Assembly (NCBI GenBank): GCA_033675265.1
Contig: JAUJYZ010001007.1
Span: 111,249-175,248 of the forward strand
DNA length: 64,000 nucleotides
Origin: Actinostola sp. cb2023
Taxonomy: Eukaryota > Cnidaria > Anthozoa > Actiniaria > Actinostolidae
Direction of reading: 5' to 3'
This document shows, in pieces, positions 10,966 to 22,080 of this stretch; within the stretch, counting starts at the first letter, position 1; the number at the start of each line of letters is the position of its first letter. The position numbers and the translations under genes were made by a program. A model generated the notes under the pieces. That model made no database searches, was not told the origin of the DNA, and saw only the letters and a list, made by a program, of their open reading frames with translations.

Positions 10966-13600
10966 TTTGTTATAACCTGTTATAAAATTTTGTAATTTGT
11001 TATCGTTTAATTAGTATTAGCACATTAATTTTGATCATTTCGCCATGGAATATGTGCTACATTTGTATATAAGTTATTAAATTATTATTATTAATATTAT
11101 TATTTACATTACAAAAATAAGTTTTGCCATTATCTTTTTAATTAATATTATATACATGTAGATTAGATTATTTCTTGTAATTTCTTATTTATTTATTATA
11201 TAGTCACGTCAAGCTGCGTGCTCTGATTGGTTGAGCACTGGTGTAGAATAACATACCAACTTGCTTGTCGGTCGACAGTGGTGTTTCTCTCTACTCTTTT
11301 TGTGCTCTTGTTACTTCCTACGTGCTTTATTACTTAAACGAGCACGGTTGAAGCTGTTCTATTTATTATGCATGGCATGTCTGAAAAACAGGTTTATTGA
11401 GCTACATGTATTTACCGTGCTTGAATAAAGTTAATATTATTGATATTGGTTTTCTCCACTGGTTTAAAGATTCCCATTTTTTCTGACTATTCAATGGAAT
11501 ATACTCACCAGATGGCATTCCAATCCAGTAAAGAGGTAGGAGGGTGGGAGCAAAATAAATACCACTGACAGCAGAGCTGTCGTAAGCAAACAAAAATATT
11601 CACAGCATTTTATGACTACATGACGGTACATTTTAACTGATTTGAGTTAGTTTTACTACAAGTATAATTTTATATTCGCATGATAAGGAATATTGGGCTT
11701 TTACTGGTAGTCCCAGTTAGCATCTCATGAACTCACTCAAATACATGTGCACTTACTAACCATGACTTGAACAAGAAGATCATCAAGAGGGCCCACTTGA
11801 TGATCCATCATTCTGTTCATGGATATTAAGTGCACATGCATGTTAGTGAGCTTACAAGATGCTAACTGATGAAGGCTATCAGTGAAAACCCAAACTTGTG
11901 AATATAAAATGTTAGCCAGTAGTATAAAATGGAACTCAAATGAAGTTAAAGAAACTCATAACAGTTAGCTTTGAGTATTACTGAAAAACTTGAGGCAGGT
12001 GGTGCAAACCTTGAGGTTCAAAAGTTAATTTATTTCCACATTTATTACCCCTTCTCCCCATCAGTGCTTGTTTTTTACAGATATTTAAAGCTTGGATTAG
12101 AGAGTAGTCCTACTTACCAACTAGGCCACACTTGCTCTTAGTTTTAAACTATAATAAAACGTTTTGAAGAGTATTTAATTTATTCATGATTTTTGGCTTA
12201 GTAGTGTAGTTCTATCTCTGCTTTTTAGCACGCTGATATTTTATTTACCTTACAATGGATTTATAAAAATGTATACCATTACTAATATTTGCATATCACG
12301 TGGTTCACAGGAAGTCTAACTACCATAGTTGAAACCTTGATATACATGTATTAACTTGTAAGAGCATAGAGACAATAGTGTTATGCTCCGAATACATATT
12401 ATTATTATTACCTTGATATATAATCATTTTTGGTTACCTGTTTTTGGTATATGCTTTTTTTTTTATTGGTGTGGTTACGGTAGAGGTCATAAGATTTCGA
12501 ATGAACCTAGCTAGACATAACATCACAACACTACAGCCTATATCCCCTAGACAGCAAATCAAGGTAAGGAATGCGGAGGAGCAGGGCAATGATTAAACAT
12601 TGTTGCTATGTATGGTAGATCTGGTTAAATCAAACCAACAAACATACTGGCTGAATGAGGCTCTTTCTCTATGTACTGGCATAGTGTATGTTACAATATT
12701 ATTGTATTGAAATAAAAGGCAATGATTATAGTTAAACAATACCATTCGATCCAGACAAATGATGGACATTTCTAGGAATACAATGCATTCAAGTACACAG
12801 AGAAGGACCCATGAATGAGCCCTGTTCTTTCTTCAACTACATGTAACATTGTGTGTTTTTGAAAAGCATATAAAATAATCTTTTTTGGGGTATTTTGATT
12901 TTCTTGGTAATATATATATATATATAGTAATCATATCTTGTACTATTGAATATCAGAGGTTTTTTGTCAATAAAAATGTTACAACCTACATGTACCTTCT
13001 AGTCAAGAGTGATATTCTATTTGGCACTTTATAGCCATTACCTACATGTACATTCTTCCTTCTGTACAGGTATTAAATTAATAATGGTAATATGACTGAG
13101 TGGAGTCTAATTCGGTCTCTAATCATATGATGAATAAACAAAATTGCACGAGCGCGTAGGGGGATTTCTTCTGATGCAAAATCCTGTTCCCAATTAATCA
13201 TTAGGCATTCAAATTCTGAAAGCAGTAGAATGGTTGGCTCATAAAACTATCTGATTACAGCCAACTATCTGATTACAACTGTCTTGCTTGAATGTTGAGT
13301 GAAAAATATAGATTGTCCACCAATCAGATTTGAGGAAATAATTGAAATGGTTATGAATTGCTTGATATTAATCAGCTGTTAAAACTCCTTGAATCTCATT
13401 ATTTGCTTCAAATGACCGGCAAACACTGCCCTCCATGTGCTACCAAGCAGAGAGTATTCTATTGAAAAGGTGCAATTCAGCTGATGAAAATTCCTCACGA
13501 GACTGGAAATGACATCTAATGAAATCAAGCAATAGGGGAAATAATTCATCCAAATTGTAAGGTAAGGGAAATCAGTGATCTGTTATCACAAGAAGCCATT
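10966..13600. other. AT-rich intergenic stretch, no gene seen
   Basis: Apart from one hairpin element (11694-11893), a TA microsatellite near 12909-12926 and short ATT runs, I see no coding signal or named repeat. It probably separates the transposase-like gene from the next element cluster. Confidence 0.4.
11694..11893. mobile_element. Small imperfect hairpin element (MITE candidate)
   Basis: Left arm GGGCTTTTACTGGTAG, then CAGTTAGCATC, is matched in inverse by GATGCTAACTG and CTATCAGTGAAAACCC on the right, about 200 bp apart. Inner arms also pair (TGTGCACTTA / TAAGTGCACA). No clear target duplication, so the class is unknown. Confidence 0.45.
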
Positions 13601-13697
13601 AGGGCCATTTATACGAGCGAAAATAAGACGCGACTTATCTTAGACGCGACTTACATAAGACGCGAGTCTCTTCGTATAATGCACCAGTCAAGCGAAA

Positions 13698-13731
<34 letters not shown>

Positions 13732-13988
13732 GCATAAGCGGGGCATTCACTTTTTACTCAATTTAAAGCCAGTGAAGTCCCCGGTCACCAGGGCAGAAAT
13801 GAATGGTGAACTCCCCCGCCAGTACTCATTTGTTCTGTAGATAATATTTTGAAGAAGAAAAATGTGAGTCACGAATCCCCCGCCTATTCCCCGCTCTGGA
13901 AGGCGAAGGGGTGAAAGGAAGTGTATTCCCCGCCTACTGGGGAACGAAAAGGTAGTGAATTTGAAGGAAAGTCCCCCCGCTTTCCCCC

Positions 13989-14024
<36 letters not shown>

Positions 14025-14210
14025 GGGGAACAGGGATTTCACTTGACTGAAGCATAAACAGCACTTTTAGACCTAAGACGCAGACAAAATATGAACAGCT
14101 CAGAACGCTGTTCTCCGATAAGTCGCGTCTTGGACTAAAAGTGCTGTTTATACGAAGAGGTTCGCGTCTTATCTAAGTCGCGTCTTATTTCCGCTCGTAT
14201 AAATGGCCCT
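13601..14210. mobile_element. MITE with AGGGCCATTTATACGAGCG ends
   Basis: Inverted ends AGGGCCATTTATACGAGCG at 13601 and at 14210, flanked by direct ATT on each side, which could be a 3-bp target duplication. Inside, the words AAGACGCGACTTA and TCTTCGTATA recur in inverted order, so each arm is itself repetitive. A second element is inserted in it (13685-14049). No transposase is encoded. A 3-bp duplication would fit a PIF/Harbinger relative, but I cannot confirm the class. Confidence 0.75.
13685..14049. mobile_element. Nested MITE with facing poly-C and poly-G tracts
   Basis: Inverted ends CAGTCAAGCGAAATCCC (left) and CAGTCAAGTGAAATCCC (right, inverted). Directly inside are a run of 31 C (13699-13729) and a run of 32 G (13991-14022). 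The minus-strand reading frame through it, with a run of prolines, is an artefact of these tracts. The two tracts can pair with each other to give a very GC-rich stem. Confidence 0.7.
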
Positions 14211-14327
14211 ATTATGTCTAACAAAGTCAAAGGTTGCACCTAGATTATAGAGAATGCCACTTTAGTTTGAGAATAATTAATGAAAAATACATGTATTTGA
14301 TAAAAGTGGTATAGAGTACAAACACTA

Positions 14328-14504
14328 CAGTTGAACCTCCAGTTGTGACCACTCGTAAGCGACCACGTCGCCTAAGCAACCAAAAGTTCAATTCCAAGTC
14401 AAATCACTATAGTTGGAACAAGTGATAAATATATAAGTGATTGCCTCTCATAAGCGACCACAAAGCTTGACATTCTAGGTGGTTGCTTACAGGAGGTTCA
14501 ACTG
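14328..14504. mobile_element. Tc1/mariner (pogo/Tigger-like) MITE with TA duplication
   Basis: Ends CAGTTGAACCTCC at both termini, inverted, with TA on each side. Inner words TAAGCGACCAC also occur near both ends. Length is 177 bp. A CAGT start with an ACCTC word beside a TA target is typical of pogo/Tigger-like elements. Confidence 0.75.
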
Positions 14505-14596
14505 TATTTATGTTGTACTTCATAAACCACTTTCATGAAATATGCAACTTCTATTTTTCATTAATTGAGAACCAAGGTGGTATTTTCTATTAATAT

Positions 14597-14693
14597 CACA
14601 TCTACAAAAAAATATGTGTCTCTGATAAAACTATAGTAAAGTACAGTTCCCAGATATGTACAATATTGATTAACATATATTTTTGTAGATGTG
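14597..14693. repeat. Short inverted repeat CACATCTACAAAAA
   Basis: CACATCTACAAAAA at 14597 is matched in inverse by TTTTTGTAGATGTG ending at 14693. It could be a tiny MITE or an incidental hairpin. Confidence 0.4.
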
Positions 14694-14724
14694 TTGTTAT
14701 TTTACAGGTCAGTCAAACAGTCAG

Positions 14725-15471
14725 TTAATAGTGAAGTGGGACTCCACAAGTGTTCCATTCCCCAAAGTGATACGAGATCGTAAGTTCACCTTTGTTAATC
14801 TTGTAGATAAAAGCAAAGTCTTTACAGTCATCCACGATGAGACTCACTCTGTGTCCCGTTCTCATCCCAGTCAAGTTACGTTTAAAGTAGGTTACAACAT
14901 TTGACTCAGTTAGTCCAGACAACAAAGAAAACAGCTCCTTCACAAGACGAATAGAGGTAAAAGAAATGACTTCTGCTTTTCTATTCTTGTTGTAGACACA
15001 GAAAGGAGGTGCAAATCCGTCGCTGTTGTTTACAAGGCGGACCAAAACACTGAATATGCTGCGAGGGATGGATCTGTGTACTTCGGCGTAATATGGTGTA
15101 TGAACAGATCGTCTGGCTGAAAGTCGGCGATAAATGGCCTGTAACCAAAGCCTGCCCTCGTCAATAAACAGACTTCCTGCATGGATTGGCATGCTATCAA
15201 GGAATTGATTAGAAGTGGCAGCGGAATCAGAGAAATTGTACAACGGTACCAACAACTCAACGGCCGACTCAAGAAAACGATCCTTTATTGCTGGTGTTTT
15301 CATTTCCAGATCGCCAAGACATTTACGAATTCGTTCCGCTGCACCTTCCTGCTTGTCCGCAGTGCACAACTCTGGCTCTTCACTTCCATCCACAGAACCC
15401 GCCACGGAATCATCATTGGAAAATAGTTCTCCGATGACTTGTTCCGTGGTGAAATTCAAACGAGCCGCCAT
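14725..15471 (-). CDS. Unidentified 248-codon ORF
   Basis: Open minus-strand frame from ATG at 15471 to a stop at 14725. The first 35 residues contain an acidic and serine-rich stretch (about residues 18-40); the rest looks globular, with regular hydrophobic spacing. I recognise no domain. The carboxyl end might not be real: a donor-like GGTGAAC lies about 75 bases before the stop, so this could be a first exon. The intact frame and good start context argue that it is, or recently was, translated. It lies between MITEs and a Helitron-like fragment, with no partner gene apparent. Confidence 0.5.
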   Translation of the reverse strand: MAARLNFTTEQVIGELFSNDDSVAGSVDGSEEPELCTADKQEGAAERIRKCLGDLEMKTPAIKDRFLESAVELLVPLYNFSDSAATSNQFLDSMPIHAGSLFIDEGRLWLQAIYRRLSARRSVHTPYYAEVHRSIPRSIFSVLVRLVNNSDGFAPPFCVYNKNRKAEVISFTSIRLVKELFSLLSGLTESNVVTYFKRNLTGMRTGHRVSLIVDDCKDFAFIYKINKGELTISYHFGEWNTCGVPLHY

Positions 15472-15589
15472 TTTGAATTGTACATTCCCGCGCGCGACCG
15501 CTGGTTATAAGAACCGTCATACGGTGCCGATTTCCCTGCGTTTTGTGCCCGACGTGAAATGTTTTTTTCTCACGATAACAAGACGACAT

Positions 15590-15782
15590 AACCTTCCTTC
15601 GACAAGGTTTAGGTTTGTCTCGTCTTGATCCGTCTTGATAAGCCATGTGGTTTGAGCCTTCGGTGATTATCTTAGCGGCCGGCACATAGGGCGCATGCGC
15701 TGGATTTGAGGTCAACGACGAAGACGACGACAAAGAACGCTTCTCATTTTTAGAGTCGGGTCTTCCACAGGAAGCCCGACTA
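15590..15782 (-). mobile_element. 5-prime end fragment of the Helitron-like family (inverted)
   Basis: Read on the minus strand from 15782, it starts AGTCGGGCTTCCTGTGG, continues with CTAAAAATG, a GTCGTCGTC-rich stretch, GACCTCAAAT, AGCGCATGCGCC and GCCGGCCGCTAAGATAATC, and ends near a GAAGGTTATGTCGTCTTG word. The same order is seen at 27332, 47271 and 63023. Only the first 190 bases are present here. Confidence 0.7.
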
Positions 15783-15783
15783 A

Positions 15784-16063
15784 TAATGGTTTAAAATCGC
15801 TATAATTGCAATTATGTGTCATATTCCGAGTTGGTCCATAGTTAATATTCTATATGTGATGATAACCTATCTCTGAATACCAAATTTTGTGTTACCATGG
15901 TTACGAGGTACAGAACCTCCTAAAACCGCAATAATCGCAATTATGGGATAGATTCCGAGTGGGTCCATTGTCAATATTGCTATATAGGCGATTCTCAATC
16001 TATATTCCAAATTTATTGTTTTAGTCAGGCATTCCACAATTACCATGGTTACGAGGTATAGCT
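15784..16063 (+). repeat. 150-bp satellite, left part of a split array
   Basis: Just under two units of the ATTGCAATTATG repeat, directly beside the Helitron-like 5-prime end. The array resumes at 17191 after a TTAA element. Confidence 0.85.
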
Positions 16064-17190
16064 TTAAGTAGAGGTCCAGCTAAGAGGTAGGCCGTGCTAC
16101 GCCAAAAGTAAATAAAGATCACTCAACAACTTATCCAATTATCTAATTAAATACGTCTTTCCTATTGGCTGAAATCTCGAAATCCGTAGATACTACGACA
16201 TTGAAACGATTTTCTACCGAATTTAAAGTGTCGGCTCGTAGCCTAACCATATAAGTCTCACCTAGCCAAATATGGGCAAAATCGTATGTGTCAAACCTAT
16301 TGTATTTGAAGGAATCGTTCTGTGACGTCACTCCAAGACGCCATCTCAAATCTCACATGTTATTGAAATAGCGACAACTCTTCAAAATTACTACGTATTC
16401 TTACAGTTTATCAGCATTTAGAAAGCATTTATACCAGAAATTATCTTTTACCTAGGTTTATATACATTTCGTTTTTCATTTCAAGCAATATTTGCTTATG
16501 AAATGCCCTTGATGTCGTCTTGTTGTTGTCCCCGACATGAGGAATGGCATCACTCCATCATGCAAAGGTGGATTTGAAGAACTTGTTTGTGGCCAATGCT
16601 ACAGAGAAAGAGTATTGCTTTGTAAGTCACAAAGACCGTAAAAGAAGGCTCTGCGTCTACTGCCGGGCCAGAATTAACGCTGAATCAAGCATATCGAAGA
16701 TTGTAGAAACGCACCAACGCTTTGATCTAGAATTAGCTCTGAATAATCGCTAACTGCTACGGTATGAAACCAATGTGTTTTGTTTGGTTCAGATTACGGC
16801 CACAAATATAGTGCTGTTAGTCATCAAGTTTGACATTTCTATTATGATGTCAGCACTGTTAACTGATATGTCCCAGTACGGAATTCTCGAATTTCCATCA
16901 CAACAGTTGTTTCGCTCAATTACAGATAAATGACACATACAATTTTGTTCACATTAAAATATGTTTATATAAAAGTCATTTATTATCTATAGCGATAAAA
17001 ACGAATTTGAAAATAATCTTCTTGATCATGAAAATCGAAAAACGAATTCAAATTTCGCGCTTTTTGGCTCATTGGCCAATCATAACCTTCACATTAATGA
17101 GATTATCAGATTAAAATGAAGGTCATTAACGGACAAAATTGGCGCAGCCTATTGTTATTCTGCCTACCTCTTAGCTGGACCGCTACTTAA
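16064..17190. mobile_element. TTAA-target element inserted in the satellite
   Basis: TTAA at 16064-16067 and 17187-17190. The inverted ends match at 24 of 25 bases: GTAGAGGTCCAGC then TAAGAGGTAGGC on the left, GTAGCGGTCCAGC on the right. It interrupts the satellite at a CTTTAA word that is intact in other units, so the inserted state is clear. Length is 1127 bp. A 69-codon reading frame (16544-16753) with a CVYCRARI cysteine pair lies inside; it could be a relic of a transposase tail, but I cannot assign it. Confidence 0.85.
16544..16753 (+). CDS. Small ORF inside the TTAA element, unidentified
   Basis: Sixty-nine codons starting MASLHHAKVDLKNLF, with a basic DRKRRLCVYCRAR stretch. Transposases of TTAA-target elements often end in a cysteine-rich domain after a basic stretch, so a relic is possible. 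The length is too short to decide. Confidence 0.25.
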   Translation: MASLHHAKVDLKNLFVANATEKEYCFVSHKDRKRRLCVYCRARINAESSISKIVETHQRFDLELALNNR

Positions 17191-18400
17191 CTCCCTAAGA
17201 CCACTATAACTGCAATTATGGGATAGATTCCGAGTGGGTCCATTGTCAATATTGCTATATAGGCGATTCTTAATCTATATACCAAAGTTGGTGTTTTTGT
17301 CTTGCATTCCACAATTAACATGGTTACGAGGTATAGCTTTAACCCCCTAAGACCACTATAACTGCAATTATGGGATATGTTCTGAGTGGGTCCATAGCCA
17401 ATATTGTTCTATAGGTGATTACCTATCTCTGTACCACATTTTGTGTTTTTTCAACACATCTCACAATTTTCATGGTTACGGCGATGTATAGAGCCACCTT
17501 AAAACCGCTATAACTGCAATTATGGGATAGATTCTGAGTGGGTTTATATTCAATATTGGTCTATATGTGATTACCTATATCTGTACCAAATTTGGTGTGT
17601 TTTCAACACATCTCACAATTTCCATGGTTACGATGTATAGAGCCACCTTAAAACTGCTGTAATTGCAATTATGGGATAGATTCTGAGTGCGTCTATACCC
17701 AATGTTGTTCTATAGGTGATTCTCTATCTGTGTACCAAATTTGGCGCTTTTTCAACACATCTCACAATTTCCATGGTTACGATGTATAGAGCCACCTTAA
17801 AACTGCTGTAATTGCAATTATGGGATAGATTCTGAGTGGGTCCATAGCCAATATTGTTCTATAGGTGATTACCTATCTCTGTACCACATTTTGTGTTTTT
17901 TCAACACATCTCACAATTTTCATGGTTACGGCGATGTATAGAGCCACCTTAAAACCGCTATAACTGCAATTATGGGATAGATTCTGAGTGGGTTTATATT
18001 CAATATTGGTCTATATGTGATTACCTATATCTGTACCAAATTTGGTGTGTTTTCAACACATCTCACAATTTCCATGGTTACGATGTATAGAGCCACCTTA
18101 AAACTGCTGTAATTGCAATTATGGGATAGATTCTGAGTGGGTCTATACCCAATGTTGTTCTATAGGTGATTCTCTATCTGTGTACCAAATTTGGCGCTTT
18201 TTCAACACATCTCACAATTTCCATGGTTACGATGTAGAGCCACCTTAAAACTGCTGTAATTGCAATTATGGGATAGATTCTGAGTGGGTCCATAGCCAAT
18301 ATTGTTCTATAGGTGATTATCTATCTCTGTGCCAAATGTGGTGCTTTTACCATAAATCCCATAATTCGACCTTTTTTCTGCACCAATCTGCCGGACTAAA
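17191..18400 (+). repeat. 150-bp satellite with 450-bp higher-order repeat
   Basis: About eight units. The phrase GGGATAGATTCTGAGTGGG (with variants) recurs near 17219, 17370, 17522, 17672, 17820, 17971, 18122 and 18270. Three variant types alternate: GTCCATAGCCAATATTG, GTTTATATTCAATATTGG and GTCTATACCCAATG. Units three apart are nearly identical, which gives a 450-bp higher-order period. The right edge ends with AATCTGCCGGACTA, the inverse of the left edge at 3466. Confidence 0.9.
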
Positions 18401-18477
18401 AGGAATACAGCTTTTAAAGAGGATATTTATTTCAACATCGCGTAATATCCGCCAAAAGCGCCAAAAACCAGCCCTTT

Positions 18478-18810
18478 TGGACAGTTTGAATTTCGATTTT
18501 CGCTTTGGATTAACACTCTAATTTTATTTTAACCAAGCACAAACTATTAAAAACAAAGTAAATTGTCTGCCTAAAGCTGTTTTAGCGTTGTACAAAGCCA
18601 TTTTCCTGCTTTTTGTTTCAAATTTGAGGTAATTCAGGGGAAAACATCAGCAATACTAGCAAATATACTGATCTAGCCCATGTGGACAGTTTTCAAATCA
18701 AATTTTCACTTTGGATTAACACTTTAATTTCACTTTTACCGTTCAAAAACCATCACAAATACCTTGAACTCTTTGCTAAAGCAGTTTTAGCCTTGTACAA
18801 AACGTATTCT
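18478..18810. repeat. Diverged direct duplication, period about 212 bp
   Basis: GCTTTGGATTAACACTCTAATTT near 18501 and ACTTTGGATTAACACTTTAATTT near 18709 start two related stretches, which also share a TTTTAGC-TTGTACAAA word. The copies are clearly diverged. Confidence 0.55.
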
Positions 18811-18939
18811 CCATGCTATTGGTTTTTGGCGCTCAATACGCGCATTCGTAAAAAATAACCTCATAATATCAAAAATGTTGGGACAATGTTAAAGTATCCT
18901 GAACGACAAAGTGTTGAAAAGTCTCCCCAAGCATTGGAA

Positions 18940-19560
18940 TTGAAACGTAAACAGCTGCGACAGTCAACAGGGATGAGCTGGAAAAGTTCTGGACAGAAAA
19001 GCAGCTCGACAACCATTCTCCAGATGCTCTGGTCCATACAATATGGATAAACAACACAATGATTTTGGGTGGTGTGTTCGGGATGAGCATCACAGAGTTC
19101 TGCTCAAAGACCTTGATAAGGCAAGAAGAAGGTGGTGAAGAACGTGAATATATCATATATGGAAAACGGAGAGAGGATCCAAAACGAGAACTGGAGGGAA
19201 GGAGTTTAGTTCAGAGAGGTATTTCGACCCTCGCATCTACGCACCTGGTGGTGATCGATGTCCTGTGAAACTATTTAAGACCTTTCTTGCTCGAAGACCA
19301 GCAGATATGATGAAACCAGAAGACCCACTGGCCGTCATGAAAAATCCCAAACGTGAAATGTGGTACAAAAGTCAGCCCCTTGGTGTCCATTCATTGGGAA
19401 AGTTTATGCAAACCATGGCCAAAGCAGTAAACCTCAGTCGCAAACATTCCAATCATTCTACTCTTCATAATATGATAACAACTCTACGCCAACAACTTCA
19501 GTACTCTTGACATTAGCCAGTTATCAGGACACAAGAACCGGAAGTCAAGAACAAAATAAC
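18940..19560 (+). pseudogene. Crypton-type tyrosine recombinase remnant (DUF3504-like)
   Basis: Conceptual reading gives a run of tyrosine-recombinase core features in the right order. These are a helix around LVHTIWINN (about 19027), an R-x-x-EH-like word (VRDEHHR, about 19077) in another frame, then SKTRTGGKEF and GGDRCPVKLFKTFLARRP (about 19240-19300), QPLGVHSLGKFMQTMAK and a TNHS-like word (SNHST, about 19450). A final LSGHKNRKS word near 19520 is again in another frame. This is the domain shared by Crypton recombinases and the host proteins derived from them (ZMYM2, QRICH1). At least two frame changes make it non-functional. No catalytic tyrosine could be placed with confidence. Confidence 0.75.
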
Positions 19561-19804
19561 CAGTCACTGTGGTGTTACTCGTCCACCGCTAAGCCAGGTT
19601 TCATTGAAAAATGAAAATATACAATATTTGAACAAGCTTAAGTCATGGTAATTTGTTGCTTTGCCAAATAAATTTTGAAATAAAAGAAGATGCTTCACTC
19701 GAGGCTATAGAAAACCAGTGGACTTGATTTGCCATTAACCAATACAGAGCCTCAAAATTGACATCATATGCCTCTTTCATGGCCATGGTCACACATTCTT
19801 CTTA

Positions 19805-20270
19805 TTCTTGGTTTGCACTTACGTCATCGTAAAATGTTCTGGGCCTTATGTTGAGTATGATTGAACAAAAGGTTTAACATCCAAAAGAGCAGTCAAAATC
19901 ATATATCTCATCCAAAGTTTGAGTTATAAGAAGCTTTCAATGCCGAGATATGAGCAATCGAATATGCGCATTGTTTAGTGTGAAATGTATGGGTCCGCCA
20001 TCTTGGTGTACAACCGTAGCACACCAACATGGCGGCTAATAACACCAAGGATCAAATTCACGTTAATATTACAAACAACTCAGTTCATCAATAAAAATAT
20101 TAACCAAATCAAACGTCATTTACGAAGTAAAACGCATCATTTGAAGTAAAGTTCACAATTTTTTTTGTGAAAGACCTATCTCATGGATATAAACAAAATA
20201 TCAAACAAAGTTTTGTATGATGAATATTTTCGATTTTAGCTTTTTGATGACGTCATGTGCAAACCAAGAA
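19805..20270. mobile_element. MITE with TTA duplication (Harbinger-like candidate)
   Basis: Inverted ends TTCTTGGTTTGCAC, followed by a shared ACGTCATC word in each arm, with TTA directly flanking both sides. TTA is the usual target of PIF/Harbinger elements. Length is 466 bp, with no coding capacity. Confidence 0.6.
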
Positions 20271-20339
20271 TTAGACAGTTTTGATGTGTAGTATGGCTGG
20301 ATATTTTACGAGCCACATTGTATTTTGACAAGCCGTAGG

Positions 20340-20430
20340 CTGCCTAATAAGATATGTATGAGGCCTGTTTTCTTAAAAAGGTGTCCTGTTGACGAAGATA
20401 CATTCTGTGATTACACATCTCATATTGTGC
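20340..20430 (+). repeat. Repeat shared with 22858-22925
   Basis: The stretch with GGTGTCCTGTTGAC and a following CTCATAT word recurs in the same orientation at 22858, about 2.5 kb away. Two TTAA elements lie between the copies. A dispersed repeat of unknown type. Confidence 0.55.
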
Positions 20431-20752
20431 TCCTTGCAACAAATTGGCCCAAAATGAAAAACCAACAGCATAGAAGCGTTCTGATACTTTCGTTCATCAT
20501 CGCGGTACTGTATTTGTTCATTAATTTCGGCTCTAGCCACAAAACCACAGATGGTTTTGCGTACAACTGCTTCAAAGTCTTGGAAATATAAATAATATAG
20601 CCCTTTCTTATCGACAGTGTGCACTTTGCATCTATCTCCTCCATAGAGAATTTTCAATTGAACTGCCATCGCATCACAATATTGAACATGAAACTACTGT
20701 ACTGGTTTACAAAACCTATAGGCGGGACTTGTCAAACTTTGACATGTTGCGC

Positions 20753-21890
20753 TTAAGGTACTAGAACTGGCTTATACTTAAAAATATAGTTCTATTTTTT
20801 AAACGATTTATAGTTGATTCTGAAGAAACTGAGCACAATGTACCATGTTATATCAACTAATTACCTTTGGAAACATAATAAAATAGCACTGAACTCTGTA
20901 TCTATGGTAGCCATTTTAATTTTCTACAAACGAAATTTGATAGTATTTTAATATCTTAATCCAATTTGATTTCGGTGAGCATTCGTGTTGTTTGTCCATT
21001 TGAATCTCTTGCCCGAACTTTCAACCGTCCAGCCACGACTCTGTAGTTCTTCGCTTCTAAAAAGCAAATGGGATGAGACTCCAACACCATGTACTGCATG
21101 TCCTTTTTGAGGATTTCCTCTTGAAGTCATTTCTCAGACGATTTATTTACGAAGATATCGAATCACATATATGACCCCGACTGACCCACCACATGTGGTT
21201 TCGTGTATCATTGCCAAACTGCGCATGTGCCATGCCGTCGCTTTCTCATGAAAGCGACACCTATACGATACTTTTCCGATATTTTCCGCTAGTTTTTTGT
21301 GATCCCATCGATTGAAACTCATCGGTACAGCGTCATCAAACAAAATGGCGGCGACTACAGCAGTTTTATCGATAAAAATAGCGAAATTTCAGGCGATTTT
21401 CTCGAACAAAAGCACGTATTATGCAACTCTTTCTTTGGTATATTAGTTTGTCTTCAACATATGAATATGAAACTTGGCACAATTGTAATATGGACTTCAG
21501 GGACTTCATGATAGCCAGCCCGGATCGAGATATTATATCTGACGAATTCGAAGTCTTTCGGGAAAAAAAAGTCATTTTTATCGAAGCAAATAATTTTTTC
21601 ACTCCGGGCTGGCTATCTTTTGTCAGTTATGATGACTTGTATTTGTGTACATAGTTTGGTTTTTTTCATGTGATTAGAAACGAAGATATTACAGATTATA
21701 AGTTTTAAAGCTCTGGGTTCCCTGTGTTGTTTTGGCACCTTAGGCGCGAAATTTATCACCTGGATTATGATTATTGGAACATAAATTTATTATAGTGCTA
21801 TGATTTCACCTTTTGGGGGAATAGAATGTAATACAATTGTATGTTATTTTCTTCAAATAACATGCATTTTAGCCAGTTCTAGTACCTTAA
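20753..21890. mobile_element. TTAA-target element with GGTACTAGAACTGGCT ends
   Basis: TTAA at 20753-20756 and 21887-21890, with inverted ends GGTACTAGAACTGGCT that match perfectly. Length is 1138 bp. Reading frames inside are short and unconvincing. It contains a further hairpin at 21510-21617. A third TTAA family in this window. Confidence 0.85.
21510..21617. repeat. Hairpin GATAGCCAGCCCGG inside the TTAA element
   Basis: GATAGCCAGCCCGG at 21510 is matched in inverse by CCGGGCTGGCTATC ending at 21617. It could be a very small MITE nested in the larger element. Confidence 0.55.
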
Positions 21891-22080
21891 AAGTTCAGAC
21901 TTCACACGCCAAACATCGCCGCCAAATTAGCCAACTAGACGTTTGAAACTTGTAAAAACAGACAAAAAATGTCACGCTATATGGTTGCTTGCAAATGGTA
22001 GTACTTTCACAAAGAAAAACTATCTCAAGGTTTTTGATAGTGCACATGCCAGAGCTAAAAATCCATCCTACTTAACTATA

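Noticed and set aside
13747..14064. Minus-strand frame with a proline run
   Set aside because: The prolines are the G tract read on the other strand inside a MITE.
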